From assembly GCA_910584155.1 (NCBI GenBank), contig CAJTYG010000005.1, positions 100,886 through 164,885 of the forward strand: a stretch of 64,000 nt of DNA, given 5' to 3'. Below are positions 7,546-15,314 of this stretch, piece after piece. Each line of letters begins with the position of its first letter. Position 1 is the first letter of the stretch. Under the pieces are notes generated by a model. That model saw only the letters and a program-made list of their open reading frames with translations, was not told the origin of the DNA and made no database searches. A program made the position numbers and the translations under genes. Origin of the DNA: an uncultured Christensenella sp. (GTDB lineage Bacteria > Bacillota > Clostridia > Christensenellales > CAG-917).

Positions 7546-8361
7546 ATGCCTAAGTTTGAGGTTGAAAAAACCGATTGTTTCAATTTGGGACAGACGCTGA
7601 ATTGCGGACAGGTCTTTCGCTTTAAAGAGTTTGACGGCGGATACGATATGTATGCGCTAAATCATTTTGCGCACGCAGTCGACAGGGGCGGATACTATGC
7701 TTTTGAGTGCGACGACGTTGATTTTTTTAAGACGTATCTTGATTTTGATACAGATTATGCAAAGATACAGGCTGAAGTTGCGGACGGAGGCTTTGTATCA
7801 AAAGCGATAGAGTTTGGCAAGGGCATACACATTTTGAGGCAGGACGCACACGAGACGGTGTTTTCGTTTTTGATTTCGCAAAACAACCACATTCCCCGCA
7901 TAAAGGGTATCATTGAGAGAATGTGCAAGGGGCTTGGCAAGGATATGGGCGGATATTTTGCTTTTCCTACTGTAGAGGCGCTTGCGAGCGTGGGCGAGGA
8001 CTATTTCGCTTCTATCGGCGCAGGCTACCGTGCCTCATATCTCGATCGCACTGCAAAAACGCTCGTTGAGGCTGATTTTGACAGTTGGAACAAGTTGGAT
8101 ACTTCCTCTTTGCGTAGCCGTCTTATGTCGCTGCACGGCGTAGGCAGAAAGGTGGCGGACTGCATATTGCTGTTTGGCTTCAACCGCTTTGACGTTTTTC
8201 CTGTGGACACTTGGATAAAAAAGGTGTTTAAACAGTCCGAGCTGCCTGCCGAAAAGCTTTCGCTGCGGCTTGTGGAAAAATACGGCGAATACGCAGGCTT
8301 TGTGCAGCAGTGGGTGTTTTACTATAAGCGTGAGCTTGGCGACGATATCGGCTCATTTTAA
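7546..8361 (+). CDS. 8-oxoguanine DNA glycosylase, OGG1-like
   Basis: A 271-residue base-excision repair enzyme that removes 8-oxoguanine from DNA and may nick by beta-elimination. The N-terminal OGG domain has FNLGQTLNCGQVFRF. The helix-hairpin-helix is LHGVGRKVADCILLFGF, with Lys of GRKVAD in the position of the OGG1 catalytic Lys, followed by DVFPVDTW with the catalytic Asp. The N-terminal motif ISQNNHIPRI matches the OGG1 family helix. The start at 7546 is preferred over ATG 7525 because AGGTGAGG lies 7-8 bases before it. It is a single-gene unit. Confidence 0.9.
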   Translation: MPKFEVEKTDCFNLGQTLNCGQVFRFKEFDGGYDMYALNHFAHAVDRGGYYAFECDDVDFFKTYLDFDTDYAKIQAEVADGGFVSKAIEFGKGIHILRQDAHETVFSFLISQNNHIPRIKGIIERMCKGLGKDMGGYFAFPTVEALASVGEDYFASIGAGYRASYLDRTAKTLVEADFDSWNKLDTSSLRSRLMSLHGVGRKVADCILLFGFNRFDVFPVDTWIKKVFKQSELPAEKLSLRLVEKYGEYAGFVQQWVFYYKRELGDDIGSF

Positions 8362-8521
8362 AGGCAAAAATGACGGCGTAAAAGACGTCTGAAAGTATCT
8401 TGTTTTTTGTGGCTGAAAAGTCGGTTTTAAAAAAACGCAAAAATTGCGGTCAAAAATGCGCTTGTTTTTGGCAAAATATGCGCCGTTTTTACGCTTTTTT
8501 GATATTTAACTAAAAAAAGTA

Positions 8522-8550
8522 TAGACAAACCGTCATTTATAAGTTAAAAT
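8522..8550 (+). promoter_or_regulatory. Promoter of the NYN-domain gene
   Basis: TAGACA (8522-8527), 17-bp spacer, TAAAAT (8545-8550). The stretch 8362-8521 holds no gene that I can see; it is T-rich in its second half. Confidence 0.5.
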
Positions 8551-8607
8551 AACGTATATAATATAAAAACTGAAACCTACTGTTTATGGTTGGCAAAGGA
8601 GAAGATT

Positions 8608-9267
8608 ATGGCAGCAAGTAAAAAATATGTCGTTCTTGCGGATATCGAAAGCGTCAGAGTGCCTTTTACGGTATTTGCGTCTGCACTTGAAGAATTGTCT
8701 CGTATCGGCGAGATAGCGGCTTGCAAATTTTACGGCTATTCTGCAAAACGTACAAAGGATTACGGCGAGTTTATACAGGAAAACAGCTATGATGCGCTTT
8801 CCGCACTCCCCAAAAAGAGAAAGGGCAAGCTTGACCTTCGTCAGGTCATCGATGCGGCACGTCTTGCACAGTTCCCAAATATCGACGGATTCTTTATCAT
8901 TTACGGCAACGGCGACATCACGCCTTTGATCGCATACCTCAAGGCATACGGCAAGGACGTTGTTGCAGGCGTTATCGAGCCCGATAAGAATTCGGTGCTC
9001 TGCAACAAGGTCATTTATCTTGATCCCAATGCGACCACTCAGACCGTGCTCAATGCAGGTTATAAAAAGGTTGATACAAGCGGATATGTCGCACCTAAGA
9101 AGACGCAGGTCGCAAAGCCTGCAGCAAAAAAGCAAGAGCCTGTACAGCAGCCCGCTGCGGCGGCACCCGCACCCGCTCCCGCAAACGATCAGAATTCGGA
9201 CGATGCGGCACAGATGGCACTGCTTCTCGAGCAGTTTAACAAAATTATCAACGGATCGGATAATTAA
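8608..9267 (+). CDS. NYN-domain (PIN-like) putative RNase
   Basis: A 219-residue protein. Residues 8-150 form a NYN/LabA-type PIN-like nuclease domain: VVLADIESVRV supplies the first acidic residue, then the LRQVIDAARL helix, GFFIIYGNGDITPLI with the GNGD acidic pair, and GKDVVAGVIEPDKNSVLC. Such domains bind metal ions with conserved Asp residues and cut RNA. Residues 155-195 are an Ala/Pro/Lys/Gln-rich linker, and the last 25 form a short amphipathic helix (MALLLEQFNKIIN) that may mediate oligomerisation or binding. The start at 8608 follows AAAGGAG. The family also includes proteins with an added OST-HTH domain; none is present here. The cellular substrate is unknown. Confidence 0.75.
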   Translation: MAASKKYVVLADIESVRVPFTVFASALEELSRIGEIAACKFYGYSAKRTKDYGEFIQENSYDALSALPKKRKGKLDLRQVIDAARLAQFPNIDGFFIIYGNGDITPLIAYLKAYGKDVVAGVIEPDKNSVLCNKVIYLDPNATTQTVLNAGYKKVDTSGYVAPKKTQVAKPAAKKQEPVQQPAAAAPAPAPANDQNSDDAAQMALLLEQFNKIINGSDN

Positions 9268-9298
9268 GTTTGGTGCAACAAAAAGTCACAAAACAGTT

Positions 9299-9331
9299 TT
9301 ACTGCACCCGTCAAGGTGCAGTAAATTTTTA
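9299..9331 (+). terminator. Terminator between the NYN gene and the oxidoreductase operon
   Basis: TACTGCACC/GGTGCAGTA stem followed by AATTTTTAT. The next start codon lies only 13 bases after it. Confidence 0.75.
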
Positions 9332-9343
9332 TAAGAGGTATAT

Positions 9344-9550
9344 ATGGCAAAACTGACCATCAATAAGGAGCTGTGCAAGGGCTGCGGTCTTTGTGTGACG
9401 GCTTGTCCCAAAGGCGTGCTTGGCGTATCCGATAAGGATACCAACGGCAAGGGCTACTATGTCGTGGAGGAGGTCGATGCGGCGGCGTGCATAGGCTGTG
9501 CGTTTTGCGCAACGATGTGTCCCGATTGCGTTATCACTGTGGAGAAATGA
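9344..9550 (+). CDS. korD: 2-oxoacid:ferredoxin oxidoreductase, delta (ferredoxin-like) subunit
   Basis: A 68-residue 2[4Fe-4S] ferredoxin-like subunit with two CxxCxxCxxxC motifs (CKGCGLCVTACPKGV and CIGCAFCATMCPDCV). It carries electrons from the TPP-bound intermediate to external ferredoxin. It is the first gene of a four-gene operon in order delta-alpha-beta-gamma, and its stop lies 2 bases before the alpha start codon. Whether the complex prefers 2-oxoglutarate or branched-chain 2-oxoacids (Kor or Vor) cannot be decided from sequence by eye. Confidence 0.88.
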   Translation: MAKLTINKELCKGCGLCVTACPKGVLGVSDKDTNGKGYYVVEEVDAAACIGCAFCATMCPDCVITVEK

Positions 9551-9552
9551 TT

Positions 9553-10617
9553 ATGGCGGAAAGAAAACTTATGAAGGGCAACGAAGCGATCGCCGAGGCT
9601 GCGATAAGGGGCGGCTGCAGATTTTATGCGGGTTATCCTATCACACCTCAAAATGAAATACCCGAATATATGAGTTGGCGTTTGCCGCAGGTGGGTGGCA
9701 GATTCATTCAGGCGGAAAGCGAGATTTCTGCGATAAATATGGTGTACGGCGCAGCGGGTGCGGGCGCAAGAGCTATGACGAGCTCCTCAAGCCCCGGAAT
9801 CAGCCTCAAGCAGGAAGGGATAAGCTATATCTGCGGAGCGGAGCTTCCCTGCGTCATCATAAATATGGTGCGTTCGGGACCGGGACTCGGCGGAATTCAG
9901 CCTGCGCAGAGCGACTACTTCCAAACGGTCAAGGGCGGCGGACACGGCGATTACCGTATGCTTGTGTATAGTCCCTGTTCCGTGCAGGAATGCGTGGATT
10001 TGCTTTATGACGCATATGAAAAGGCGGAAAGATACCGCTTGCCCGTTATGATACTCGGAGACGGAATGTTGGGACAGATAATGGAAGCGGTCACTTTGCC
10101 CGAAATGAAAGATTTATCTGCACTTCCGAAAAAAGCGTGGGCGACGGACGGCACGGGCTTTGGCGATACAAGAAGAGTTATAAACTCGCTGTACATAGTC
10201 CCCGACGAGCTTGAGGCGATGAACCATAAGCTGCAAAGGATATACGACGAGATGTGCCGAAACGAGGTGCTTTGCGAGGACTATCTGCTTGACGACGCAG
10301 AAATTGTCATCACAGCCTACGGTACAGTGGCACGTATCGCAAAGAGCGCAGTGGATATTTTGAGAGAGCAGGGCATAAAGGCAGGGCTGCTGCGTCCCAT
10401 CACTCTGTATCCCTTCCCGAAGGACGATTTTGCAAAGGTCATGAACGCTGCAAACGTAAAAGAGGTAGTTGCCGTCGAGCTTAGTATGGGGCAATACGTT
10501 GAGGACGTGCGCCTTGCGGCAGAGGGCAAAAAGCCCGTGAAATTTTATGGAAGATCGGGCGGAAACGTGATGTCGCCCGAGGATATAGTCGATTTTGTCT
10601 TAAAGGAGGTAAAATGA
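9553..10617 (+). CDS. korA: 2-oxoacid:ferredoxin oxidoreductase, alpha subunit (Kor/Vor type)
   Basis: A 354-residue alpha subunit. The N-terminal pyrimidine-binding domain includes GCRFYAGYPITPQNEIPEY and the FIQAESEISAINMVYGAAGAG motif, typical of 2-oxoglutarate and 2-oxoisovalerate ferredoxin oxidoreductases; transketolase C-like residues follow from about 240. The start is placed at ATG 9553, because GGAG at 9541 gives a good spacing; ATG 9547 overlaps the upstream stop but sits too close to that site. The complex oxidatively decarboxylates 2-oxoacids to acyl-CoA, CO2 and reduced ferredoxin. Confidence 0.88.
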   Translation: MAERKLMKGNEAIAEAAIRGGCRFYAGYPITPQNEIPEYMSWRLPQVGGRFIQAESEISAINMVYGAAGAGARAMTSSSSPGISLKQEGISYICGAELPCVIINMVRSGPGLGGIQPAQSDYFQTVKGGGHGDYRMLVYSPCSVQECVDLLYDAYEKAERYRLPVMILGDGMLGQIMEAVTLPEMKDLSALPKKAWATDGTGFGDTRRVINSLYIVPDELEAMNHKLQRIYDEMCRNEVLCEDYLLDDAEIVITAYGTVARIAKSAVDILREQGIKAGLLRPITLYPFPKDDFAKVMNAANVKEVVAVELSMGQYVEDVRLAAEGKKPVKFYGRSGGNVMSPEDIVDFVLKEVK

Positions 10618-10618
10618 T

Positions 10619-11353
10619 ATGGCAACTGTTTTTGAAAAGCCTTCGTTTTTGACTGATGTTCCGTTTCATTACTGTCCCGGTTGCACGCACGGCATAGCGC
10701 ACAGACTCGTTGCCGAAGCGCTTGACGAGATAGGGGCGCAGGGACACTGTGTAGGCGTTGCGCCTGTCGGCTGTGCAGTATTTGCTTACAACTATTTTAA
10801 CTGCGATATGCAGGAGGCTGCGCACGGCAGAGCGCCTGCGGTGGCTACGGGCATAAAGCTGACAAATCCCGACAACATCGTGTTTGCATATCAGGGCGAC
10901 GGCGACCTTGCGTCAATAGGTATGGCGGAAATCGTCCACGCCGCAACGAGAGGCGTAAACATCACCGTGATATTTATAAACAACGCTATATACGGAATGA
11001 CGGGCGGACAGATGGCACCTACGACTCTGCTCGGACAAAAGGCGACCACCTGCCCGAGCGGACGTTCGGCAGAGGTGAATGGATATCCCATACGTATGTG
11101 CGAAATGCTTGCCACTCTTGACGGCCCAAGTTATATCGCAAGGTGCTCGCTTGCAGACGTAAAAAGCGTAAAGCAGGCGAAAAAAGCCGTTTTAAAGGCG
11201 TTCCAAAACCAAAAAGAGGGCAAAGGCTTTTCGTTTGTCGAGCTTCTTTCTACCTGTCCTACAAACTGGCATATGTCGCCCGTACAGGCGCTCGATTACG
11301 TAAAAAATCAAATGACGGCACAGTATCCGCTGGGCGTGTTTAAGGAGGTCTAA
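10619..11353 (+). CDS. korB: 2-oxoacid:ferredoxin oxidoreductase, beta (TPP-binding) subunit
   Basis: A 244-residue beta subunit that binds thiamine pyrophosphate. The TPP motif is GDGDLASIGMAEIVHAATRGVN with GDG at the start and an Asn pair (INNAIYGMTGGQ) about 30 residues later. The CPGCTHG cysteines and the VAPVGCAVFAYNYF stretch match the family. AAAGGAGGT precedes the start, and one base separates it from the alpha stop. Its cofactor links it to the TPP-controlled thiamine genes at 34-36 kb. Confidence 0.92.
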   Translation: MATVFEKPSFLTDVPFHYCPGCTHGIAHRLVAEALDEIGAQGHCVGVAPVGCAVFAYNYFNCDMQEAAHGRAPAVATGIKLTNPDNIVFAYQGDGDLASIGMAEIVHAATRGVNITVIFINNAIYGMTGGQMAPTTLLGQKATTCPSGRSAEVNGYPIRMCEMLATLDGPSYIARCSLADVKSVKQAKKAVLKAFQNQKEGKGFSFVELLSTCPTNWHMSPVQALDYVKNQMTAQYPLGVFKEV

Positions 11354-11884
11354 ATGGAAAGAATTATCGTCGCAGGCTTTGGCGGACAGGGCGTGCTGTC
11401 GCTCGGACAGCTTCTCACCTATGCGGCTATGTATGAGAATCAATATGCCACTTGGCTTCCGTCCTACGGACCGGAGATGCGTGGCGGCACGGCAAACTGC
11501 TCGGTCGTGATAGACGCCGTGAAGCCCGTAGCTTCGCCCATAATCGCAGTGGCAGATACGCTTATAGCAATGAATAAACCATCGCTCGATAAGTTTCAGG
11601 GCTGCGTGAGAGATGGCGGACTTGTCATTATAAACAGCTCGCTGATATCCGACAAATGCTCGAATGAGCATGCAAACGCCGTGTACGTGGACGCAAACCG
11701 CATTGCTCACGAAAACGGCAACAACAAGGCGAGCAACCTTGTCATTTTGGGCGCATACATAAAGAAAAGCGGGCTTTTCCCAAAGGAAGTCATTTTGTCC
11801 ACAATCGAAAAGGTATATGCAAACAAACCGCAGTTTATCCCAAGCAACAAGGCGTGCTTCGAGGCGGGTTATGAACTGTTTTAA
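11354..11884 (+). CDS. korC: 2-oxoacid:ferredoxin oxidoreductase, gamma subunit
   Basis: A 176-residue gamma subunit. It has GFGGQGVLSLGQLLTYAA at residues 8-25, SYGPEMRGGTANCSVVI, and a C-terminal GAYIKKSGLFP segment, all standard. It contacts CoA and completes the heterotetramer. The start follows the beta stop with no gap and the site AAGGAGG. It ends the operon; a terminator follows. Confidence 0.92.
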   Translation: MERIIVAGFGGQGVLSLGQLLTYAAMYENQYATWLPSYGPEMRGGTANCSVVIDAVKPVASPIIAVADTLIAMNKPSLDKFQGCVRDGGLVIINSSLISDKCSNEHANAVYVDANRIAHENGNNKASNLVILGAYIKKSGLFPKEVILSTIEKVYANKPQFIPSNKACFEAGYELF

Positions 11885-11903
11885 GTTTTAAAAAAATAGA
11901 ATT

Positions 11904-11929
11904 GCGCACCCGTTGCGGTGCGCTTTTTG
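11904..11929. terminator. Terminator of the kor operon
   Basis: GCGCACC/GGTGCGC stem with TTTTTGTTT on the plus strand and an A-run upstream that could serve the minus-strand gene as well. Confidence 0.75.
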
Positions 11930-11984
11930 TTTATAAAAAAGAAAGCAGGCGGTTAGCCTGCTTTCCTTGAGAAGGGGAGGTTTA

Positions 11985-13475
11985 TCAGCCGTTTTGGCGG
12001 CTGTTTTTTTGTTGTTCAAGCCACTGCTTTGCGCTTTGCTCCGCTTGAGCAAGTGCGTTGTCAAGCTGAGTTTTTGCGTTTGCAATTCCGTTCATAGCCT
12101 CTTGCTGAAGCGCAGCGATTTCGTCAAGCTCTTCCTGCGTCAGGTCGCTTTCTATCTGCGCCAACGCTGCGTTTGATTTTTCCGTCATTTTGTCGGCGAG
12201 CTCACGTATTTCCTGAGAAGATATCTTGAGGTCGGACACGATTTGCGCTATATCCGTCGCAAGCTCCGTCATATCCGCTTTTATCGTTTGAAGCTGCGTC
12301 AAAAGCGAGGATGGAATGAGTGCCTCAAGCCCCTTTATGCCGTCAATAACGGTGTTGAGCGACGTGGATATTATTTCGATTTGCGGCGCATATTCCTGTG
12401 CGAGCTCGTTTACCTTTGTCTTTATTGCGCTTTCAACCGAATTGAGCTTTTCTGTGAGGTCCGCTTTGAGTTGTTCTAATTCTTCGGAAGCGGGACTGTT
12501 TTTAAACATTTTATCCGCATATGCTTCTATGCTCTTTACTGTGACGTCGCCGTATGCGTCCTCAAGCTCGTTGACGTCAACGCCGAGAAGCGTTGCAATT
12601 TCGTTTGCACGTGCGCTGTCGATGGGCTGAACGGACAGATCCTCAACAAAGGCGAGTGCGTTTGCTATAGCGTTTAAGCCTCTTGCAGACGATTTATAGC
12701 CTTGATAAGCAAAGCCGTAGTAGGCGTTTGTCTTGTGATGAGACATATAATACGTGGTATAAATGCCATCCATTGCAACACCGACCGCCTTGTCGTATGC
12801 GTCCTGTGCGAGCACGGTCGCCTTGTCGTATGCGGCTGTTGCGAACTCCTTTGCCTGTGCGTGTGCGTTTGAAATTATCTTTACGAGCTGCTCCGTGTTG
12901 AGCTCGGCGGCGGCTTCGATTGTGATGTTGCCCGCTTCGGAAGCAGATATCACTATTTTGAACTGCTCGGGCGTAAGTGCCTGTATCGCTTCGTTGTCGG
13001 GATATTGAGCTTTGACCTGCTCAAGCTTGCGAAGCAGTGAATATGCGTCTGCGCCGCTCAGGCTTACGTTGATATTCAAGCCTGCAGCAGTTGCGCTTAT
13101 TTTTGTGTTGATTGTGCTTAGCAGCTCGTCGGAATTTTTGGCGGTGACAGAGGTTTGAATGACCTTGTTATCCTCGCCGATATATCCAAATTCGACTGCG
13201 AGCGACGTGATTTTTTCGACTGCGCTTTCAACGTTTACGCCGACTATGCCGTCTTCGCCGTACAATAGCACCTGACCGTCCTCGTTTGCGCCGTATACGC
13301 TGACGACCTTGTTGTCCTCGTCAAGCGTGAGCTCTATTGCGGGATTGATGTCGATGCTGACGTATGATACTGCGTCCTTAGGCTTCCCGTCGTCGGGATT
13401 ACAGGCGACAAGGGCTACGCTCAAAACGGATATCAGCGCAAGTATACAGATTGCAACAGGTAGTTTTTTCTTCAT
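11985..13475 (-). CDS. Lipoprotein with RsgI-like domain and long helical C-terminus (B)
   Basis: A 496-residue predicted surface lipoprotein. A signal peptide (residues 1-24) ends in a lipobox LVAC with Cys25. Residues 36-130 form an RsgI-middle-type domain beginning YVSIDINPAIELTLDEDNKV; the Asn44-Pro45 pair is the site at which RsgI homologues are known to cleave themselves. Residues 130-320 include an alpha-rich segment with YYMSHHKTNAYYGFAYQGYK; residues 320-496 are helical and Gln/Glu/Ala-rich. It is about 40% similar by eye to the lipoprotein at 15315-16898. The start follows GGAGG, which sits inside a hairpin overlapped by promoter P2. It is not a known family to me as a whole. The likely role is cell-surface sensing or envelope support under the ECF sigma encoded next door. 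Confidence 0.75.
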   Translation of the reverse strand: MKKKLPVAICILALISVLSVALVACNPDDGKPKDAVSYVSIDINPAIELTLDEDNKVVSVYGANEDGQVLLYGEDGIVGVNVESAVEKITSLAVEFGYIGEDNKVIQTSVTAKNSDELLSTINTKISATAAGLNINVSLSGADAYSLLRKLEQVKAQYPDNEAIQALTPEQFKIVISASEAGNITIEAAAELNTEQLVKIISNAHAQAKEFATAAYDKATVLAQDAYDKAVGVAMDGIYTTYYMSHHKTNAYYGFAYQGYKSSARGLNAIANALAFVEDLSVQPIDSARANEIATLLGVDVNELEDAYGDVTVKSIEAYADKMFKNSPASEELEQLKADLTEKLNSVESAIKTKVNELAQEYAPQIEIISTSLNTVIDGIKGLEALIPSSLLTQLQTIKADMTELATDIAQIVSDLKISSQEIRELADKMTEKSNAALAQIESDLTQEELDEIAALQQEAMNGIANAKTQLDNALAQAEQSAKQWLEQQKNSRQNG

Positions 13476-13481
13476 AAAAAA

Positions 13482-13524
13482 GCCTCCGAATTTTTGTTTT
13501 CGTTTATTAAACAAATTCGGAGGC
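13482..13524 (-). promoter_or_regulatory. Perfect 12-bp stem hairpin: operon terminator that buries the lipoprotein B SD
   Basis: On the minus strand GCCTCCGAATTT (13524-13513) pairs with AAATTCGGAGGC (13493-13482), followed by TTTTTT and directly by the lipoprotein ATG at 13475. The downstream arm contains the Shine-Dalgarno GGAGG. Transcripts from the sigma operon would form it and stop or be untranslatable. Transcripts from P2 start inside the loop and lack the first arm. Confidence 0.75.
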
Positions 13525-13535
13525 GGTTTTGTTGC
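13504..13535 (-). promoter_or_regulatory. Putative ECF-sigma promoter P2 (lipoprotein B)
   Basis: GCAACAAAAC (13535-13526) and TGTTTAATAA (13513-13504) with a 12-base interval. Both blocks and the spacing are identical to P1 at 15247-15216 in front of the sigma gene. The AAC core and GTTTAA block look like -35 and -10 elements of ECF promoters. Confidence 0.65.
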
Positions 13536-13549
13536 AAAAAAATCAAAAA

Positions 13550-14692
13550 TTATTTTATCGCTTGCCAATAGTCCTCGAGCGAGCCGTATTGCGAAACGAT
13601 TTCATCGATAAACGCAGTGTATTGCTGCTCGGTCATTGCCTGTGCCTGATCGTACAGCGCTTCAAACCTTTCCTTGCGATAGTCTACCTCGAGACTTAGG
13701 GCTGCACTCAGCAGCTGTTCAAATTCCTGTAGATTGGTAGGGAGTTTTAAAAGCTGCGCAACGGGGCTGTTGTCTGCGCCTATAATATGAAGCACGCTTG
13801 AAAGCAGCGACGAATGCTGTATCAGCAAATCGTTTGTGAAGTCATTTAAAAACTCCTCGATGTCGTCTGCCGTGATGCCGACTAAAAAGCCCTCAAACTG
13901 TCTGATGACGTCAAGCTTTTCATAAAAATAGTCCTTTATCGCAGTAAGCACGGTCGAGGACAGCACGCCGTCCTTATATAAACTTATAAGCTCCGTTCTG
14001 TCGGCATTTTGCGCCTGTCTGTCGTTAAACAGCAGATAGCTGTCCGTGATCGCCGACGAAAGCGCATCGAGGCTCTCTGCGGCTATGCCGCTGCGCTGCT
14101 TGAAATCGTCAAAGGGCACTGTTTCGCTTATCACTACTGCAAAAATGCCCTTGTCCGTAAAGAGGTTTTGCAAGGCGTTTTGCGCAGAATTTAGCAGCTC
14201 TTCGCCCTTTTCGCAGGCGGTGATACGTACTGCGGCGCCTTTTTGGGTTATGTCTATAAAGCCGAGCTTGCTTGCGTATGCGGTGTAATTTGCAATGGCT
14301 TCGTCAAGCGGCTTGCCCTTTATCTGAGCTACTGTGGCTGGGTCGGACAGTATGATATCTGCGTCTTTGTTTGTGGATATTATAGCCTTGACGGTGCCGT
14401 CGCTGCCCGTAGTCATCGTGACTGACGGATTTATCTCTACACTGAAAATGAGAGTTTCGTCGCTTACGTGCGGCTTTGCGGTGAGCGTGCAGGCAAGGGC
14501 AATGCCTGTGATTATTAGTACGATAAGTGCGATAGCTATGCCCACAGTGAGTTTTTTTGAACGAACAAGCGTGCCCCCTCCGTTTTGACTTGCCTGTGAG
14601 GTAGTGGAAATGGGCATATTCTTTACGTTGTCGTCAAGCGGAGGAATGACCTCATTCAACTGTGACTTCCACGTTTTTTTATTAAATTTCAT
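13550..14692 (-). CDS. Membrane RsgI-like protein, putative anti-sigma factor
   Basis: A 380-residue single-pass membrane protein. Residues 1-47 are cytoplasmic with a short MKFNKKTWKSQLNEVIPP N-terminus that may bind the sigma factor; the transmembrane helix is about 48-70. The extracytoplasmic part starts with an RsgI-middle-type domain, LIFSVEINPSVTMT, with Asn88-Pro89. In RsgI-type anti-sigma factors this Asn-Pro bond breaks spontaneously, leaving two fragments held together until a signal releases the sigma factor. The C-terminal 200 residues are helical and unfamiliar. The start codon overlaps the sigma stop by 4 bases. Unlike true RsgI, its partner is an ECF-type sigma. Anti-sigma function is inferred from position and architecture. 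Confidence 0.75.
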   Translation of the reverse strand: MKFNKKTWKSQLNEVIPPLDDNVKNMPISTTSQASQNGGGTLVRSKKLTVGIAIALIVLIITGIALACTLTAKPHVSDETLIFSVEINPSVTMTTGSDGTVKAIISTNKDADIILSDPATVAQIKGKPLDEAIANYTAYASKLGFIDITQKGAAVRITACEKGEELLNSAQNALQNLFTDKGIFAVVISETVPFDDFKQRSGIAAESLDALSSAITDSYLLFNDRQAQNADRTELISLYKDGVLSSTVLTAIKDYFYEKLDVIRQFEGFLVGITADDIEEFLNDFTNDLLIQHSSLLSSVLHIIGADNSPVAQLLKLPTNLQEFEQLLSAALSLEVDYRKERFEALYDQAQAMTEQQYTAFIDEIVSQYGSLEDYWQAIK

Positions 14693-15201
14693 TGTTCTAC
14701 CTCCTTTAATGCTGACTTCAGTTTTGCAATGCTACGCTTATACTTTGACGTGACGGTGCCTGTAGGGCAGTTTAGCATTTCGGCTATTTCCCTGTGCTTA
14801 AAGCCCCAAAGCACGTGCATTATGACTATGCGGCGTTCGTCCTCATCCAAAACCTTTTGCATTATTTCCGATATGCCGTCGGACATAGGCGATTTGCACT
14901 CGATGTCCGTGTCGTCAATATTTATTGTCTTTTTGCGTGCGTACAATTCGTTTAGCGCAAGATTTTTTGCTATCTGCAATATCCACGCTCGTCCGTTCGT
15001 ATCGGGTGTATATTTGTCTATGTAAAGCTTTATCTTCAGATAAACCGTCTGCATTGCGTCCTCTGTATCCTCGTAGTTTTGCAAAAAGGAAAACAGAAAA
15101 GAAAACACACCGTGTTTTGTCTTTTCGTACAGTTCCGCAAAGGCGTCGTTATCTCCCCGTGCTGTTTGGACGAGCAGTTTGTTTATCTGTTTCTCGTTCA
15201 T
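14689..15201 (-). CDS. ECF-type RNA polymerase sigma factor
   Basis: A 170-residue sigma factor. Region 2 (residues 20-90) includes AFAELYEKTKHGVFSFLFSF and EDAMQTVYLKIKLYIDKY. Region 4 (115-165) has ERRIVIMHVLWGFKHREIAEML and the recognition helix CPTGTVTSKYKRSIAKLK. There is no region 1.1 or 3, so it is an ECF factor, not SigI. It is co-transcribed and overlapped (ATGA) with the membrane RsgI-like gene. Its promoter P1 shares both elements with P2 upstream of lipoprotein B, indicating autoregulation. GAGAGG serves as ribosome binding site. Confidence 0.92.
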   Translation of the reverse strand: MNEKQINKLLVQTARGDNDAFAELYEKTKHGVFSFLFSFLQNYEDTEDAMQTVYLKIKLYIDKYTPDTNGRAWILQIAKNLALNELYARKKTINIDDTDIECKSPMSDGISEIMQKVLDEDERRIVIMHVLWGFKHREIAEMLNCPTGTVTSKYKRSIAKLKSALKEVEQ

Positions 15202-15215
15202 TTGTTCCTCTCACA

Positions 15216-15247
15216 TTATTAAACAGATTAAAATGCCGTTTTGTTGC
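15216..15247 (-). promoter_or_regulatory. Putative ECF-sigma promoter P1 (sigma operon)
   Basis: GCAACAAAAC (15247-15238) and TGTTTAATAA (15225-15216) at the same spacing as P2. The sigma start codon is 15 bases further on. Confidence 0.65.
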
Positions 15248-15268
15248 ATTGCGCTATCGAAATTTGCC

Positions 15269-15306
15269 AAAAAAATAAAAGAGCCTTGATATGCCAAAGC
15301 TCTTTT
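15269..15306 (-). terminator. Terminator of lipoprotein A
   Basis: Minus strand AAAAGAGC/GCTCTTTT stem followed by ATTTTTTT. It insulates the sigma operon from upstream transcription. Confidence 0.8.
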
Positions 15307-15314
15307 ATATTCAT

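Noticed and set aside
8590..8607. Upstream ATG for the NYN gene (MAKEKI)
   Set aside because: The AAAGGAG site lies inside this extension and points to ATG 8608.
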